This document shows, piece after piece, positions 18,478 to 27,565 of a stretch of 64,000 nt of DNA. How positions within the stretch are numbered: the stretch's first letter is position 1; each line of letters opens with the position of its first letter. The notes beneath the pieces are model-generated. The model worked only from the letters and a program-made list of their open reading frames with translations. It was not told where the DNA came from and ran no database searches. The DNA lies in contig NZ_CP108487.1 in NCBI RefSeq assembly GCF_036226525.1, forward strand, positions 8,122,001-8,186,000. The letters run 5' to 3'. Origin of the DNA: Kribbella sp. NBC_01245 (GTDB lineage: Bacteria > Actinomycetota > Actinomycetes > Propionibacteriales > Kribbellaceae). Position numbers and translations under genes: made by a program.

Positions 18478-18930
18478 ATGGCCCCCGAAGACGTAGCCGG
18501 CCAGGCGACGCGATATCCCGCATTGGTGATGTTGCGCGGCGCTCTTGTCGCAGCCGTCGTGGTCGGCGTGAACGCGAGCGCTATCGCCGCGGTCGCCGCC
18601 GGGATCAAAGGGCTCTGGGGCGCGTTGCTCGGCCTTCTGATGGTCATCATCTTCTCTGGCGCAGGCCTTCTCGCCTTGCATGCTTCGCGAAAGACCAGCC
18701 CGACCACCCAGCTTGCGGTTGCCCTCGGCTCCTATACCGGCCGGATCGCCTTGTTCGGCGCACTCCTGGTCGTAGCGCTCGGCTCCGACTCGCTCGCCCG
18801 CAACGTCAACCTCACCGCTCTCGGCATCACCGCGATGGTGGTCGTGATGGCATGGATGGCGGGGGAGATCTGGGCCTGGTCGCGGCTGCGTGTGCCGATC
18901 TACGACCTTGACCACGAGGTGTCGAAATGA
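18478..18930 (+). CDS. Membrane protein ahead of the atp operon (AtpI/UncI position)
   Basis: A 150-residue protein with four predicted transmembrane segments (about residues 18-42, 47-68, 82-102 and 112-134). Its sequence is only weakly like AtpI/UncI. In actinobacteria a small four-helix protein regularly precedes the ATP-synthase genes and is thought to help c-ring assembly or magnesium supply; this gene fills that place. No clear ribosome-binding site precedes the ATG. It is followed by the small AtpZ-like gene and then atpB on the same strand. Confidence 0.65.
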   Translation: MAPEDVAGQATRYPALVMLRGALVAAVVVGVNASAIAAVAAGIKGLWGALLGLLMVIIFSGAGLLALHASRKTSPTTQLAVALGSYTGRIALFGALLVVALGSDSLARNVNLTALGITAMVVVMAWMAGEIWAWSRLRVPIYDLDHEVSK

Positions 18931-19032
18931 CCACGTACTGTGGCGTTTCCGCCGCCTCGCGCAGTGGTGTGTTCGACCGCACTGACGCCGATGTGACCCG
19001 GCGTGTCGCCGACTGCTACCGTTCGGGTGCCA

Positions 19033-19245
19033 ATGAGCCAGCAATCGGATCCACCGCCGCCGCCGAGCAATTCGACAGACGGCTGGAGGGTCCTGTCCTA
19101 CTTGATCGGCGGACTTGTTCTGTACGCCGGCATCGGGTGGCTGCTGGATCGCTGGCTCGATACCTCGTTCTTCCTTCCGGCGGGCATCGTCCTCGGTGCC
19201 GGGCTCGCTGTAGTGCTGATCTACTTCCGGTACAGGGACTCCTGA
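19033..19245 (+). CDS. Small AtpZ/AtpI-like membrane protein
   Basis: A 70-residue protein with a Pro-rich, polar N-terminus (SDPPPPPSNST) and two transmembrane helices (YLIGGLVLYAGIGWLLDRW and FFLPAGIVLGAGLAVVLIY) ending RYRDS. The pair of helices around a GWLLDRWL turn is typical of the AtpZ/AtpI family encoded at the front of F1Fo operons. I chose ATG 19033; GTG 19003 would add ten residues. It lies 67 bp before atpB. Confidence 0.75.
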   Translation: MSQQSDPPPPPSNSTDGWRVLSYLIGGLVLYAGIGWLLDRWLDTSFFLPAGIVLGAGLAVVLIYFRYRDS

Positions 19246-19312
19246 GCCCTTCCGGATCGACTGAGACCGCCTTGTTTGAGTACGACTTGAGCACGACGCG
19301 AAAGGAGACCCG

Positions 19313-20098
19313 GTGATCACCGGCGTTCCGACCGAGGGTGGATTCACCCCGCCCGGGCCAGAGGCCTTCAACCTGCCGGGAATGTTCGGCCTGGATTGGT
19401 TCACCAAGCCAGTCCTGGTGGCGTTCGTATCCGTGATCGTGATCGTCTGGTTCTTCTGGGCGGCGTCGCGCAAGGCAGCGGTTGTGCCGGGCCGGCTGCA
19501 GTTCGCCGGTGAGCTGGGCTACAACTTCGTCCGGAACTCGATCGCCCGCGACGCGATCGGCAGCCATGAGTACATGAGGTTCGTGCCCTACTTGATGGGC
19601 CTCTTCTACTTCATCCTGCTGAACAACGTCGCCGCGACCATCCCGGTGATCCAGTTCCCGACGTTCAGCCATGTCGGCTGGGCCTACGGTGCGGCTCTTC
19701 TGAGCTGGATCATCTACAACTTCGTCGGCGTCCGTAAGCACGGCGTGTTCGGCTATCTGAAGCACCAGACCATGCCGGCCGGTGTGCCGATGTGGCTGAT
19801 GCCGCTGATGATCCCGATCGAGTTCATCTCGAACATCGTGGTTCGTCCGATCTCGCTGTCGCTGCGACTGTTCGCGAACATGTTCGCCGGCCACATCCTG
19901 CTGCTGGTCTTCGTGCTCGGCGGCGAGTACATGGTCCTCGAGAGCGGCAACATCGCTCTCGGCGGTGTTGGCATCATCACCTGGTTGATGGGCCTGGCGA
20001 TCGCGGGCCTGGAGCTGTTCGTGCAGGTCATCCAGGCTTACATCTTCACTGTCCTCACCGCGCAGTACATCGGCAGCGCCATCGCCGAGGATCACTGA
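19313..20098 (+). CDS. atpB: ATP synthase Fo subunit a
   Basis: A 261-residue integral membrane protein forming the proton half-channels of the Fo motor. The essential arginine lies in SLSLRLFANMFAGH, and a C-terminal segment GLELFVQVIQAYIFTVLTAQYIG carries the partner polar residues. Five to six transmembrane helices are visible. AAAGGAG lies about 5-6 bases upstream of the GTG start. First structural gene of an intact atpBEFHAGDC operon. Confidence 0.96.
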   Translation: MITGVPTEGGFTPPGPEAFNLPGMFGLDWFTKPVLVAFVSVIVIVWFFWAASRKAAVVPGRLQFAGELGYNFVRNSIARDAIGSHEYMRFVPYLMGLFYFILLNNVAATIPVIQFPTFSHVGWAYGAALLSWIIYNFVGVRKHGVFGYLKHQTMPAGVPMWLMPLMIPIEFISNIVVRPISLSLRLFANMFAGHILLLVFVLGGEYMVLESGNIALGGVGIITWLMGLAIAGLELFVQVIQAYIFTVLTAQYIGSAIAEDH

Positions 20099-20172
20099 TC
20101 CAGCCAGCACCACCAGACCCGTAGTACACGGAACCCCGGATATCTCATCCGTACCGAAAGGAAGCACCTGAA

Positions 20173-20415
20173 ATGGTGAGCAACATCGCTCTCGCACTGA
20201 CCGGCGACATCGCTGTCCTGGGCTACGGCCTCGCGGCAATCGGCCCGGGTGTCGGCGTTGGTCTGATCTTCGCGGCCGTCATCAACGGCACCGCGCGTCA
20301 GCCCGAGGCGCAGAGCAAGCTCCAGTCGATCGCGTGGATCGGCTTCGGTGTCACCGAGGTTCTGGCGATCATTGGTATCGCCCTTGCCTTCGTGTTCCGC
20401 GGCACCGCCGGCTGA
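20173..20415 (+). CDS. atpE: ATP synthase Fo subunit c
   Basis: An 80-residue two-helix proteolipid that forms the rotating c-ring. The proton-carrying carboxylate is Glu62 in GFGVTEVLAIIG, and the cytoplasmic loop has the conserved ARQPE (41-45). The glycine-rich first helix (IGPGVGVGLIFAA) packs the ring. GAAAGGA precedes the ATG. No extra sodium-coordinating pattern is obvious, so it is likely proton-driven. Confidence 0.96.
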   Translation: MVSNIALALTGDIAVLGYGLAAIGPGVGVGLIFAAVINGTARQPEAQSKLQSIAWIGFGVTEVLAIIGIALAFVFRGTAG

Positions 20416-20443
20416 TTCACCCCCTGACTGACAGGACACCGAC

Positions 20444-21025
20444 ATGTTCACGACAATGATCCGGCTGACTGACGCAGCCGGCGGGGAAGAGGCTCCGAGC
20501 CCGATCATCCCCGAGCACCCGATCGAGGTTGCTTTCGGGTTCGTCGTCCTGATCCTGCTGGCCATTGCCTTCGCGAAGGTCGTCGTTCCGAAGTTCGAGA
20601 AGGCTTATGCCGACCGGACTCAGGCGATCGAAGGCGGTATGAACGAGGCCAAGCAGGCGCAGGCCGAGGCGAAGGCGGCGCTCGAGAAGTACAACGCGCA
20701 GCTGGCCGAGGCCCGCCAGGAGGCGGCCCGGATCCGTGAGGACGCCCGCGAGCAGGGTGCGGTCATCATCGCGGAGATGCGCGAGCAGGCGAACACCGAG
20801 GCGGAGCGCATCGTGACCCACGCGCGCACGCAGATCGAGGCGGAGCGTTCGCAGGCCGTCGCGCAGTTGCGTCACGAGGTGGGCGCGGTTGCCACCACGC
20901 TGGCGGGACGCATCGTCGGTGAGTCGCTCGAGGACGAGGCGCGCCAGCGTCGTACGGTCGAGCGCTTCCTGGCCGAGCTTGAGTCGCAGGAGTCCGCTGC
21001 TCAGGCCGTGGGAACGGAGCGCTGA
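20444..21025 (+). CDS. atpF: ATP synthase Fo subunit b
   Basis: A 193-residue stator subunit. One transmembrane helix (VAFGFVVLILLAIAFAKVVVP, about 28-48) is followed by a long charged coiled coil rich in Glu, Ala, Arg and Gln. It is a plain-length subunit b. The stop overlaps the next start (ATGA). Confidence 0.95.
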   Translation: MFTTMIRLTDAAGGEEAPSPIIPEHPIEVAFGFVVLILLAIAFAKVVVPKFEKAYADRTQAIEGGMNEAKQAQAEAKAALEKYNAQLAEARQEAARIREDAREQGAVIIAEMREQANTEAERIVTHARTQIEAERSQAVAQLRHEVGAVATTLAGRIVGESLEDEARQRRTVERFLAELESQESAAQAVGTER

Positions 21026-21822
21026 TGCGCGGCGCATCGCGGGAGTCGCTCGCCCGGGCCCTCGAGGCCCTGGCGGGCAGCACCGTCACGGAGGAGCTGG
21101 GCACCGAGCTGTTCTCGGTCGTCACGCTGCTCGACTCCAACGGAACGCTGCGCCGTGCGCTGACCGACCCGGCTCGCCCGAAGGCGGCCCGGACCGGACT
21201 GGCCGACCAGCTGCTCCGCGGCAAGATCTCCGACACCGCGCTGGCCCTGGTGGTGGCCGCGGTCGAGGGCCGGTGGAGCAGTAGTCGTGACCTCGGCGAT
21301 GCGCTCGAGAAGCTGAGCGTCGACGCCGATGTGGCGTACGCCGATGGTCAGCGCAAGCTCGACGAGCTCGAGGACCAGCTGTTCCGGCTGGAGCGCATCA
21401 TCGCGGCCGAGCGGGCGCTCGCCGCGAAGCTCGGCGATCGCGGTATTCCCCTGGCCCAGCGCCAGGAGCTGATCCGCGGTCTGCTGGCCGGTAAGGCAGA
21501 CGCGACCACCGTCCGGCTCGCCGAGCGCGCCGTGGCCGGTCGTGGTCTCAGTCTGGCGGCCGCGTTGCGGTCCCAGCAGACGGCTGCCGCGGCCCGGCGG
21601 AGCGCGAGTATCGCGACCGTGCGGGTGGCGCAGGACCTGTCCGAGGCCGAGCGCACCAGGCTCGCCGAGGCACTAGGCCGGCAGTACGGCCGGCAGATCC
21701 AGCTGAACGTCATCGTGGACCCGTCCGTCGTGGGCGGCGTTCGGGTAGACATCGGTGACGACGTGATCGATGGAACCATCGCGGCACGGCTCGACGAGGC
21801 GTCTCGGCGCATCGCGGGTTGA
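21025..21822 (+). CDS. atpH: ATP synthase F1 subunit delta
   Basis: A 265-residue subunit joining F1 to the stator. The OSCP-like fold ends in the signature region IVDPSVVGGVRVDIGDDVIDGTIAARLDEA. At 265 residues it is longer than the roughly 180 of E. coli but normal for high-G+C Gram-positives that keep separate b and delta. Mycobacteria, in contrast, fuse b and delta. Start overlaps the atpF stop. Confidence 0.95.
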   Translation: MRGASRESLARALEALAGSTVTEELGTELFSVVTLLDSNGTLRRALTDPARPKAARTGLADQLLRGKISDTALALVVAAVEGRWSSSRDLGDALEKLSVDADVAYADGQRKLDELEDQLFRLERIIAAERALAAKLGDRGIPLAQRQELIRGLLAGKADATTVRLAERAVAGRGLSLAAALRSQQTAAAARRSASIATVRVAQDLSEAERTRLAEALGRQYGRQIQLNVIVDPSVVGGVRVDIGDDVIDGTIAARLDEASRRIAG

Positions 21823-21901
21823 CCCTCACAGACCACAAGGCGCTGAGGGCCGGAAAAAACCCCAGAGCCACCACGAGCCAAGGAAGCAGGGACGGAAGAT
21901 A

Positions 21902-23539
21902 ATGGCGGAGCTCACGATCAGGCCGGAGGAAATCCGGGATGCCCTGGATCGCTTCGTCTCCAGCTATGAGCCGGAGACGGCGACCCGCGAAGAGGTCGGC
22001 ACGGTTGTCGACGCCGGTGACGGCATCGCCCACGTAGAGGGCATGCCCTCGGTGATGGCGAACGAGCTGCTGACGTTCGAGGACGGTACCCGCGGTATCG
22101 CACTGAACCTCGACGTGCGCGACATCGGTGTCGTCGTCCTCGGTGAGTTCGACAAGATCGAGGAAGGCCAGCAGGTCCGCCGGACCGGCGAGGTTCTCTC
22201 GGTGCCGGTCGGCGAGGGCTACCTCGGCCGCGTCGTGGACGCGCTGGCCAACCCGATCGACGGCCTCGGCGAGATCGAGAACCTCGAGGGCCGTCGCGCC
22301 CTGGAGCTGCAGGCCGCCGGCGTAATGGACCGCCAAGAGGTCCGTCAGCCGATGCAGACCGGTATCAAGGCCATCGACGCGATGACCCCGATCGGCCGTG
22401 GCCAGCGTCAGCTGATCATCGGCGACCGGAAGACCGGCAAGACCGCGATCGCGATCGACACGATCATCAACCAGAAGGAATTCTGGGAGTCCGGCGACCC
22501 GGAGAAGCAGGTTCGCTGCATCTACGTCGCCATCGGTCAGAAGGGCTCCACGATCGCGGCCGTCAAGGGCGCGCTCGAAGAGGCCGACGCGATGAAGTAC
22601 ACCACCATCGTGGCGTCCCCGGCGTCCGACCCGGCCGGCTTCAAGTACGTCGCGCCGTACACCGGTTCGGCCATCGGCCAGCACTGGATGTATCAGGGCA
22701 AGCACGTCCTGATCGTGTTCGACGACCTGACCAAGCAGGCTGAGGCCTACCGGTCGATGTCGCTGCTGCTGCGCCGCCCGCCGGGTCGTGAGGCCTACCC
22801 GGGTGACGTCTTCTACCTGCACAGCCGTCTGCTCGAGCGTTGCGCGAAGCTGTCGAACGAGCTCGGCGCGGGCTCGATGACCGGTCTGCCGATCATCGAG
22901 ACCAAGGCGAACGACGTGTCGGCCTTCATCCCGACCAACGTCATCTCGATCACCGACGGCCAGATCTTCCTGCAGTCGGACCTCTTCAACGCCAACCAGC
23001 GGCCCGCCATCGACGTCGGTGTGTCGGTCTCGCGTGTTGGTGGTGCCGCCCAGGTCAAGGGTATGAAGAGTGTTTCCGGAACGCTGAAGATCGACCTCGC
23101 GCAGTACCGCGCGATGGAGGCGTTCGCGATGTTCGCGTCCGACCTGGACGCCACCTCGCGCCGCCAGCTGGACCGTGGTCAGCGTCTGGTCGAGCTGCTC
23201 CGCCAGCCGCAGTACTCGCCGTACCCGGTCGAAGAGCAGACCGTGTCGATCTGGTCCGGTACGACCGGCAAGTTCGACGATGTCCCGGTTCAGGACGTGC
23301 TGCGCTTCGAGCGTGAGTTCCTGGACTACCTGCGCCGCTCCGGCGACACCCTGGCCAGCATCCGCGAGTCCGGCAAGTTCGACGACGACCACCAGGCCGC
23401 CGTGACGAACGCGCTGGACGAGTTCAAGAAGACCTTCCAGACGTCCGACGGCAAGCTGCTGGCCGGTCGCGAAGAGGTCGCATCGCTGGAGCAGGACGAG
23501 GTCGAGCAGGAGCAGATCGTCCGGCAGAAGCGGGGCTGA
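21902..23539 (+). CDS. atpA: ATP synthase F1 subunit alpha
   Basis: A 545-residue nucleotide-binding subunit of the F1 head. The Walker A motif is GDRKTGKTAIA, and the family PROSITE-type region PAIDVGVSVSRVGG is present. The C-terminal extension of about 30 residues, ending in a Glu-rich run, is common in actinobacteria. I chose ATG 21902 (MAELTIRPEEI), preceded by a GGAAG-type site; the frame extends upstream only through the atpH end. Confidence 0.97.
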   Translation: MAELTIRPEEIRDALDRFVSSYEPETATREEVGTVVDAGDGIAHVEGMPSVMANELLTFEDGTRGIALNLDVRDIGVVVLGEFDKIEEGQQVRRTGEVLSVPVGEGYLGRVVDALANPIDGLGEIENLEGRRALELQAAGVMDRQEVRQPMQTGIKAIDAMTPIGRGQRQLIIGDRKTGKTAIAIDTIINQKEFWESGDPEKQVRCIYVAIGQKGSTIAAVKGALEEADAMKYTTIVASPASDPAGFKYVAPYTGSAIGQHWMYQGKHVLIVFDDLTKQAEAYRSMSLLLRRPPGREAYPGDVFYLHSRLLERCAKLSNELGAGSMTGLPIIETKANDVSAFIPTNVISITDGQIFLQSDLFNANQRPAIDVGVSVSRVGGAAQVKGMKSVSGTLKIDLAQYRAMEAFAMFASDLDATSRRQLDRGQRLVELLRQPQYSPYPVEEQTVSIWSGTTGKFDDVPVQDVLRFEREFLDYLRRSGDTLASIRESGKFDDDHQAAVTNALDEFKKTFQTSDGKLLAGREEVASLEQDEVEQEQIVRQKRG

Positions 23540-23545
23540 TCAGCC

Positions 23546-24457
23546 ATGGCTGCAAGTCTCCGACAGCTGAAACAGCGACGGACCTCGGTTACCACGATCA
23601 AGAAGATCACCCGGGCCATGGAGCTGATCGCGGCGTCGCGGATCGTCAAGGCGCAGCAGCGTGCGCAGGCGGCCGCGCCGTACGCTCGTGAGCTGACCCG
23701 TGCGGTGTCGGCGGTGGCGACGTTCTCGAACGTCGACCACCCGCTGACCACCGAGAAGCCGGACGCCAAGCGGGCGGCGGTGCTGGTGATCACGTCCGAC
23801 CGCGGTCTGGCCGGGGCGTACTCGTCCAGCGTGCTGCGCGAGGGCGAGCGGCTGAACGCGCTGCTCAAGGACGCCGGCCGTGAGGTCGTGCCATACCTGA
23901 GCGGCCGGAAGGCGATCGCGTACTACGGCTTCCGCCGCCGCACCGTGGCACAGTCCTGGAGCGGTTCGTCGGACAGCCCGTCGTACGACGACGCGAAGGC
24001 GATCGCGGACGCGCTGATCGAGGCGTTCCTGACGCCGACCGAGGAAGGTGGCGTGGACGAGATCCACGTCGTCTTCACCCGGTTCGTGTCGATGCTGACG
24101 CAGCGTCCCGAGGTCATCCGGCTGCTACCGCTGGAGGTCGTCGAGGGCACTGAACCGCCGGCCGAGGACGAGGTCCTGCCGCTGTACGAGTTCGAGCCGT
24201 CCCCCGAGGACGTGCTCGATGCACTGCTGCCGAAGTACGTCGCCAGCCGGATCCACTTCTGCATGTTGCAGGCGGCGGCGTCCGAGCTGGCCAACCGGCA
24301 GCGGGCGATGAAGTCGGCGACGGACAACGCCGACGATCTGATCAAGCGGCTGACGCGTGAGGAGAACCAGGCGCGTCAGGCCGGTATTACCCAGGAAATC
24401 AGCGAGATCGTCGGTGGCGCGAACGCGCTCGCCGATGCCAACGCCGGGAGCGAGTGA
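23546..24457 (+). CDS. atpG: ATP synthase F1 subunit gamma
   Basis: A 303-residue central-shaft subunit. Both termini, which form the coiled-coil axle, are conserved: TIKKITRAMELIAASRIVKAQ at the start and ASELANRQRAMKSATDNADDL and TQEISEIVGGANAL at the end. The mid region ITSDRGLAGAYSS is the Rossmann-like base. It starts 6 bp after atpA. Confidence 0.96.
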   Translation: MAASLRQLKQRRTSVTTIKKITRAMELIAASRIVKAQQRAQAAAPYARELTRAVSAVATFSNVDHPLTTEKPDAKRAAVLVITSDRGLAGAYSSSVLREGERLNALLKDAGREVVPYLSGRKAIAYYGFRRRTVAQSWSGSSDSPSYDDAKAIADALIEAFLTPTEEGGVDEIHVVFTRFVSMLTQRPEVIRLLPLEVVEGTEPPAEDEVLPLYEFEPSPEDVLDALLPKYVASRIHFCMLQAAASELANRQRAMKSATDNADDLIKRLTREENQARQAGITQEISEIVGGANALADANAGSE

Positions 24458-24462
24458 GAGAG

Positions 24463-25914
24463 ATGACTGCCACAGTTACCGAGAACGCCGACGCCACCAC
24501 GCCTGGCGTGGGCCGCGTCGCCCGGGTGATCGGCCCGGTCGTCGACATCGAGTTCCCCGCGGACGCGATGCCCGAGATGTACAACGCGCTCGAGGTGGAC
24601 ATCACCCTGGGTGAGACCACCACGACGATCACGATGGAGGTCGCGCTGCACGTCGGCGACAACATCGTCCGTGCGATCTCGATGAAGCCGACCGACGGTC
24701 TGGTCCGTGGTACGGAGGTGCGCGACACCGGTTCGGCCATCTCCGTGCCGGTCGGCGACGTCACCAAGGGCCGCGTCTGGTCCGTCACCGGCAAGTGCCT
24801 GAACCAGGACGAGTCGACGTTCGAGATCACCGAGCGCTGGCCGATCCACCGGAAGGCGCCGGCCTTCGACCAGCTCGAGTCCAAGACCGAGATGCTCGAG
24901 ACCGGTATCAAGGTGCTCGACCTGCTCACGCCGTACGTCCAGGGCGGCAAGATCGGCCTGTTCGGCGGTGCGGGTGTCGGCAAGACCGTCATGATCCAGG
25001 AGATGATCTACCGGATCGCCCACAACTTCGGTGGCACCTCGGTGTTCGCCGGTGTCGGTGAGCGCACCCGTGAGGGCAACGACCTGATCAACGAAATGGA
25101 CGAGGCCGGCGTCTTCAAGGACACCGCGCTCGTCTTCGGTCAGATGGACGAGCCGCCGGGCACGCGTCTTCGCGTCGCGCTGTCGGCGCTGACCATGGCG
25201 GAGTACTTCCGCGATGTGCAGAAGCAGGACGTGCTGCTCTTCATCGACAACATCTTCCGCTTCACCCAGGCCGGTTCGGAGGTGTCGACCCTGCTGGGCC
25301 GGATGCCTTCGGCCGTGGGTTACCAGCCCAACCTGGCGGACGAGATGGGCGTGCTGCAGGAGCGGATCACGTCGACCCGTGGCCACTCGATCACCTCGAT
25401 GCAGGCGATCTACGTGCCCGCGGACGACTACACCGACCCGGCGCCGGCGACCACCTTCGCCCACCTGGACGCGACCACCGAGCTCTCGCGTGACATCGCG
25501 TCGCGGGGTCTGTACCCGGCCGTCGACCCGCTGACCTCCACGTCGCGGATCCTCGACCCGCAGTACGTCGGCCAGGAGCACTACGACGTGGCCGTCCGGG
25601 TGAAGCAGATCCTGCAGAAGAACAAGGAACTGCAGGACATCATCGCCATCCTCGGTGTCGACGAGCTTTCCGAAGAGGACAAGATCGTCGTCGCCCGTGC
25701 GCGCCGGATCGAGCAGTTCCTGTCGCAGAACACGTACATGGCGGAGAAGTTCACCAACGTGCCGGGTTCGACGGTGCCGCTGAAGGAGACGATCGAGTCC
25801 TTCAAGAAGATCACCGAAGGCGAGTGCGACCACATCGCCGAGCAGGCGTTCTTCAACGTGGGTAGCCTCGACGACGTCGAGCGTCGTTGGGCAGAGCTTC
25901 AGAAGGAAGCCTGA
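24463..25914 (+). CDS. atpD: ATP synthase F1 subunit beta
   Basis: A 483-residue catalytic subunit. Walker A is GGAGVGKTVMIQE; the catalytic glutamate region is GVGERTREGNDL; the family motif PAVDPLTSTSRIL is intact, and the DELSEEDK region near the C-terminus matches the DELSEED lever. ATG 24463 follows a GAGAGAG site; the in-frame GTG at 24454 lies within the atpG end. It overlaps atpC by ATGA. Confidence 0.97.
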   Translation: MTATVTENADATTPGVGRVARVIGPVVDIEFPADAMPEMYNALEVDITLGETTTTITMEVALHVGDNIVRAISMKPTDGLVRGTEVRDTGSAISVPVGDVTKGRVWSVTGKCLNQDESTFEITERWPIHRKAPAFDQLESKTEMLETGIKVLDLLTPYVQGGKIGLFGGAGVGKTVMIQEMIYRIAHNFGGTSVFAGVGERTREGNDLINEMDEAGVFKDTALVFGQMDEPPGTRLRVALSALTMAEYFRDVQKQDVLLFIDNIFRFTQAGSEVSTLLGRMPSAVGYQPNLADEMGVLQERITSTRGHSITSMQAIYVPADDYTDPAPATTFAHLDATTELSRDIASRGLYPAVDPLTSTSRILDPQYVGQEHYDVAVRVKQILQKNKELQDIIAILGVDELSEEDKIVVARARRIEQFLSQNTYMAEKFTNVPGSTVPLKETIESFKKITEGECDHIAEQAFFNVGSLDDVERRWAELQKEA

Positions 25915-26318
25915 TGGCTGAGGAATCCGGTAAGCACCTCGAGGTCGCGCTGGTCGCGGCCGAGCGGACCGTGTGGTCGGGCGAGGCGACGATCGTCATC
26001 GCCCGCACCACCGACGGCGATATCGGCATCCTGCCCGGTCACGCGCCGTTGCTGGGCCTGCTTGCCGGCGGCACCGTTCAGGTGCGGACCACCGACGACG
26101 AGTACTTCGTCGCCGCCGCACCCGAGGGGTTCATCTCGGTCGCCAACGACCGGGTCTCGATCCTCGCGGAGCACGCCGAAATGGCCCACGAGATCGACCT
26201 GGAAGAGGCTCGTCACGACCTCGATCGGGCCCGCGCCGCGGGTGTGATGGACGAGGCGCACGCGGAACATGTGCGACTCGCCGAAGCCCGAGTGAGGGCC
26301 GCCGAGTCGGCGTCCTGA
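25914..26318 (+). CDS. atpC: ATP synthase F1 subunit epsilon
   Basis: A 134-residue subunit at the foot of the shaft. The N-terminal beta-sandwich contains TDGDIGILPGHAPLLGLLAGGTV, the family signature. The C-terminal part is a helical hairpin that can inhibit ATPase activity. Start overlaps the atpD stop. Last gene of the atp operon. Confidence 0.95.
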   Translation: MAEESGKHLEVALVAAERTVWSGEATIVIARTTDGDIGILPGHAPLLGLLAGGTVQVRTTDDEYFVAAAPEGFISVANDRVSILAEHAEMAHEIDLEEARHDLDRARAAGVMDEAHAEHVRLAEARVRAAESAS

Positions 26319-26406
26319 TCCGACCTGCCATAATTCAATAACGTCACTTTCAGTACTGCTCGGGGCCGGTGCCGAACAAGGTGCACCAGGAAGAGGTCGG
26401 CAAGAT

Positions 26407-26838
26407 ATGAGGACAGTCCTCGATGTGGTCGGGGTCTGTTTGCTTGCCGCAGTACTGCTGCTGGTTGCTTTCGCGTGCCGCCGTCGCTTGATCTCAAGGG
26501 ACGGCGGCACGTTCGATTGCAGCCTGCAATTGGCGGAGAAGGACCACGGCCGCGGCTGGGCCCTCGGTCTCGCGCGGTATGTGGGCGATGACCTGCAGTG
26601 GTTCCGCGTCTTCAGCCTGGCCTGGTGGCCGAAGCTGACGGTCAACCGCCGCCAGCTCGACGGCGTCACCACCCGCCGCCCGATCGGCAACGAGCCGCTG
26701 GTCACCTATGCGGGCCATGTCATAGTCGACGCCAAACTCAAAGACAAAACCGTGCATTTCGCCATGACCGAGGAAGCCCTGACCGGCGTCCTCGCGTGGA
26801 TGGAATCCGCACCTCCGGGTACGCCGACCTTCCGCTAA
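26407..26838 (+). CDS. DUF2550 family membrane-anchored protein
   Basis: A 143-residue protein with one N-terminal transmembrane helix (VVGVCLLAAVLLLVAFACRR) and a soluble PH-like domain of about 110 residues. It belongs to the actinobacterial DUF2550 group by its composition and by its place right after atpC. The function is unknown. In other actinobacteria the next conserved genes are cobO and murA; here an 11-kb accessory block follows. Its stop overlaps the convergent methyltransferase stop. Confidence 0.85.
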   Translation: MRTVLDVVGVCLLAAVLLLVAFACRRRLISRDGGTFDCSLQLAEKDHGRGWALGLARYVGDDLQWFRVFSLAWWPKLTVNRRQLDGVTTRRPIGNEPLVTYAGHVIVDAKLKDKTVHFAMTEEALTGVLAWMESAPPGTPTFR

Positions 26839-27512
26839 GGCTTTCTCGCCAGTAGGCGAAGGTTCGACCCCATCAGCTTGTACGGCTCCCCGTTGCGGGC
26901 TTCTTCGACCGTGCCCGTGCCGCGCTTCTCCTCAATCCGGGTCCAGCTCGCGTACAGCCGGTTGATGACGTCGTCGAGCTCCTCCCCAGTCAGCGGGAAC
27001 TCCACCAGCGCAGGCCGTACGACGCCCGTCATCTCGATCTCGTAGCGGTCGTAGAACACCTCTAGGCAGTGCAGGCCACCCGGCTTCGTGCCGTCCTGCA
27101 TGCGGCGCAGTAGGTCCTCAAACGCCTCCAAGTTGGATACGTGCTCAAGCGCGGATATCCCGACTACTAGATCAGCTGTCTCCGCTGGCAGCTTGAACTC
27201 CTCCAGGTCTGCCTGAACGGCTTCAACCTCCACGCCGGCCTCTGCGGCGTTCTGCAGGAGCTTCTCGTTAGCCAGCGGGAGAAAGTCCACCCCGATGACT
27301 CTCGAGCCCTCTGGCACAGCGGCCGCGATCGGCAACGTATGCCGCCCAACCCCTGCGCCGAGGTCGTACACGGTGACCGGTCCCTCGGGGAGCTGGTCTA
27401 GAGCGCGCAGTACGAGCTTGGACGGCTTGTGGAGCCACGTGCCGGGCTCGTCCAGGGCGTGACGGCTGTAGAACTCCTGGTGATAGCGGAGTGTCTCGTC
27501 GCGCCCGTTCAT
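26835..27512 (-). CDS. Class I SAM-dependent methyltransferase
   Basis: A 225-residue cytoplasmic protein with a Rossmann methyltransferase fold: SAM motif I is VYDLGAGVGRHTLP, then VIGVDFLP, AVQADLEEF and LVVGISALEHV. The substrate cannot be told. ATG 27512 (MNGRDETLRYHQEFYSRH) is preferred on homology grounds; an ATG at 27536 would add eight residues. It is divergent from sppA, with only about 50 bp between starts. Confidence 0.85.
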   Translation of the reverse strand: MNGRDETLRYHQEFYSRHALDEPGTWLHKPSKLVLRALDQLPEGPVTVYDLGAGVGRHTLPIAAAVPEGSRVIGVDFLPLANEKLLQNAAEAGVEVEAVQADLEEFKLPAETADLVVGISALEHVSNLEAFEDLLRRMQDGTKPGGLHCLEVFYDRYEIEMTGVVRPALVEFPLTGEELDDVINRLYASWTRIEEKRGTGTVEEARNGEPYKLMGSNLRLLARKP

Positions 27513-27565
27513 ACCCCTAGCTGTACCCCACCGCATGCTTTGGCAGGGGTGACTATGGTCGAACC

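Noticed and set aside
21710..23392. 560-codon antisense frame over atpA, and another over atpD (24376-25833)
   Set aside because: Shadows of strongly conserved genes; no start context, no domains.
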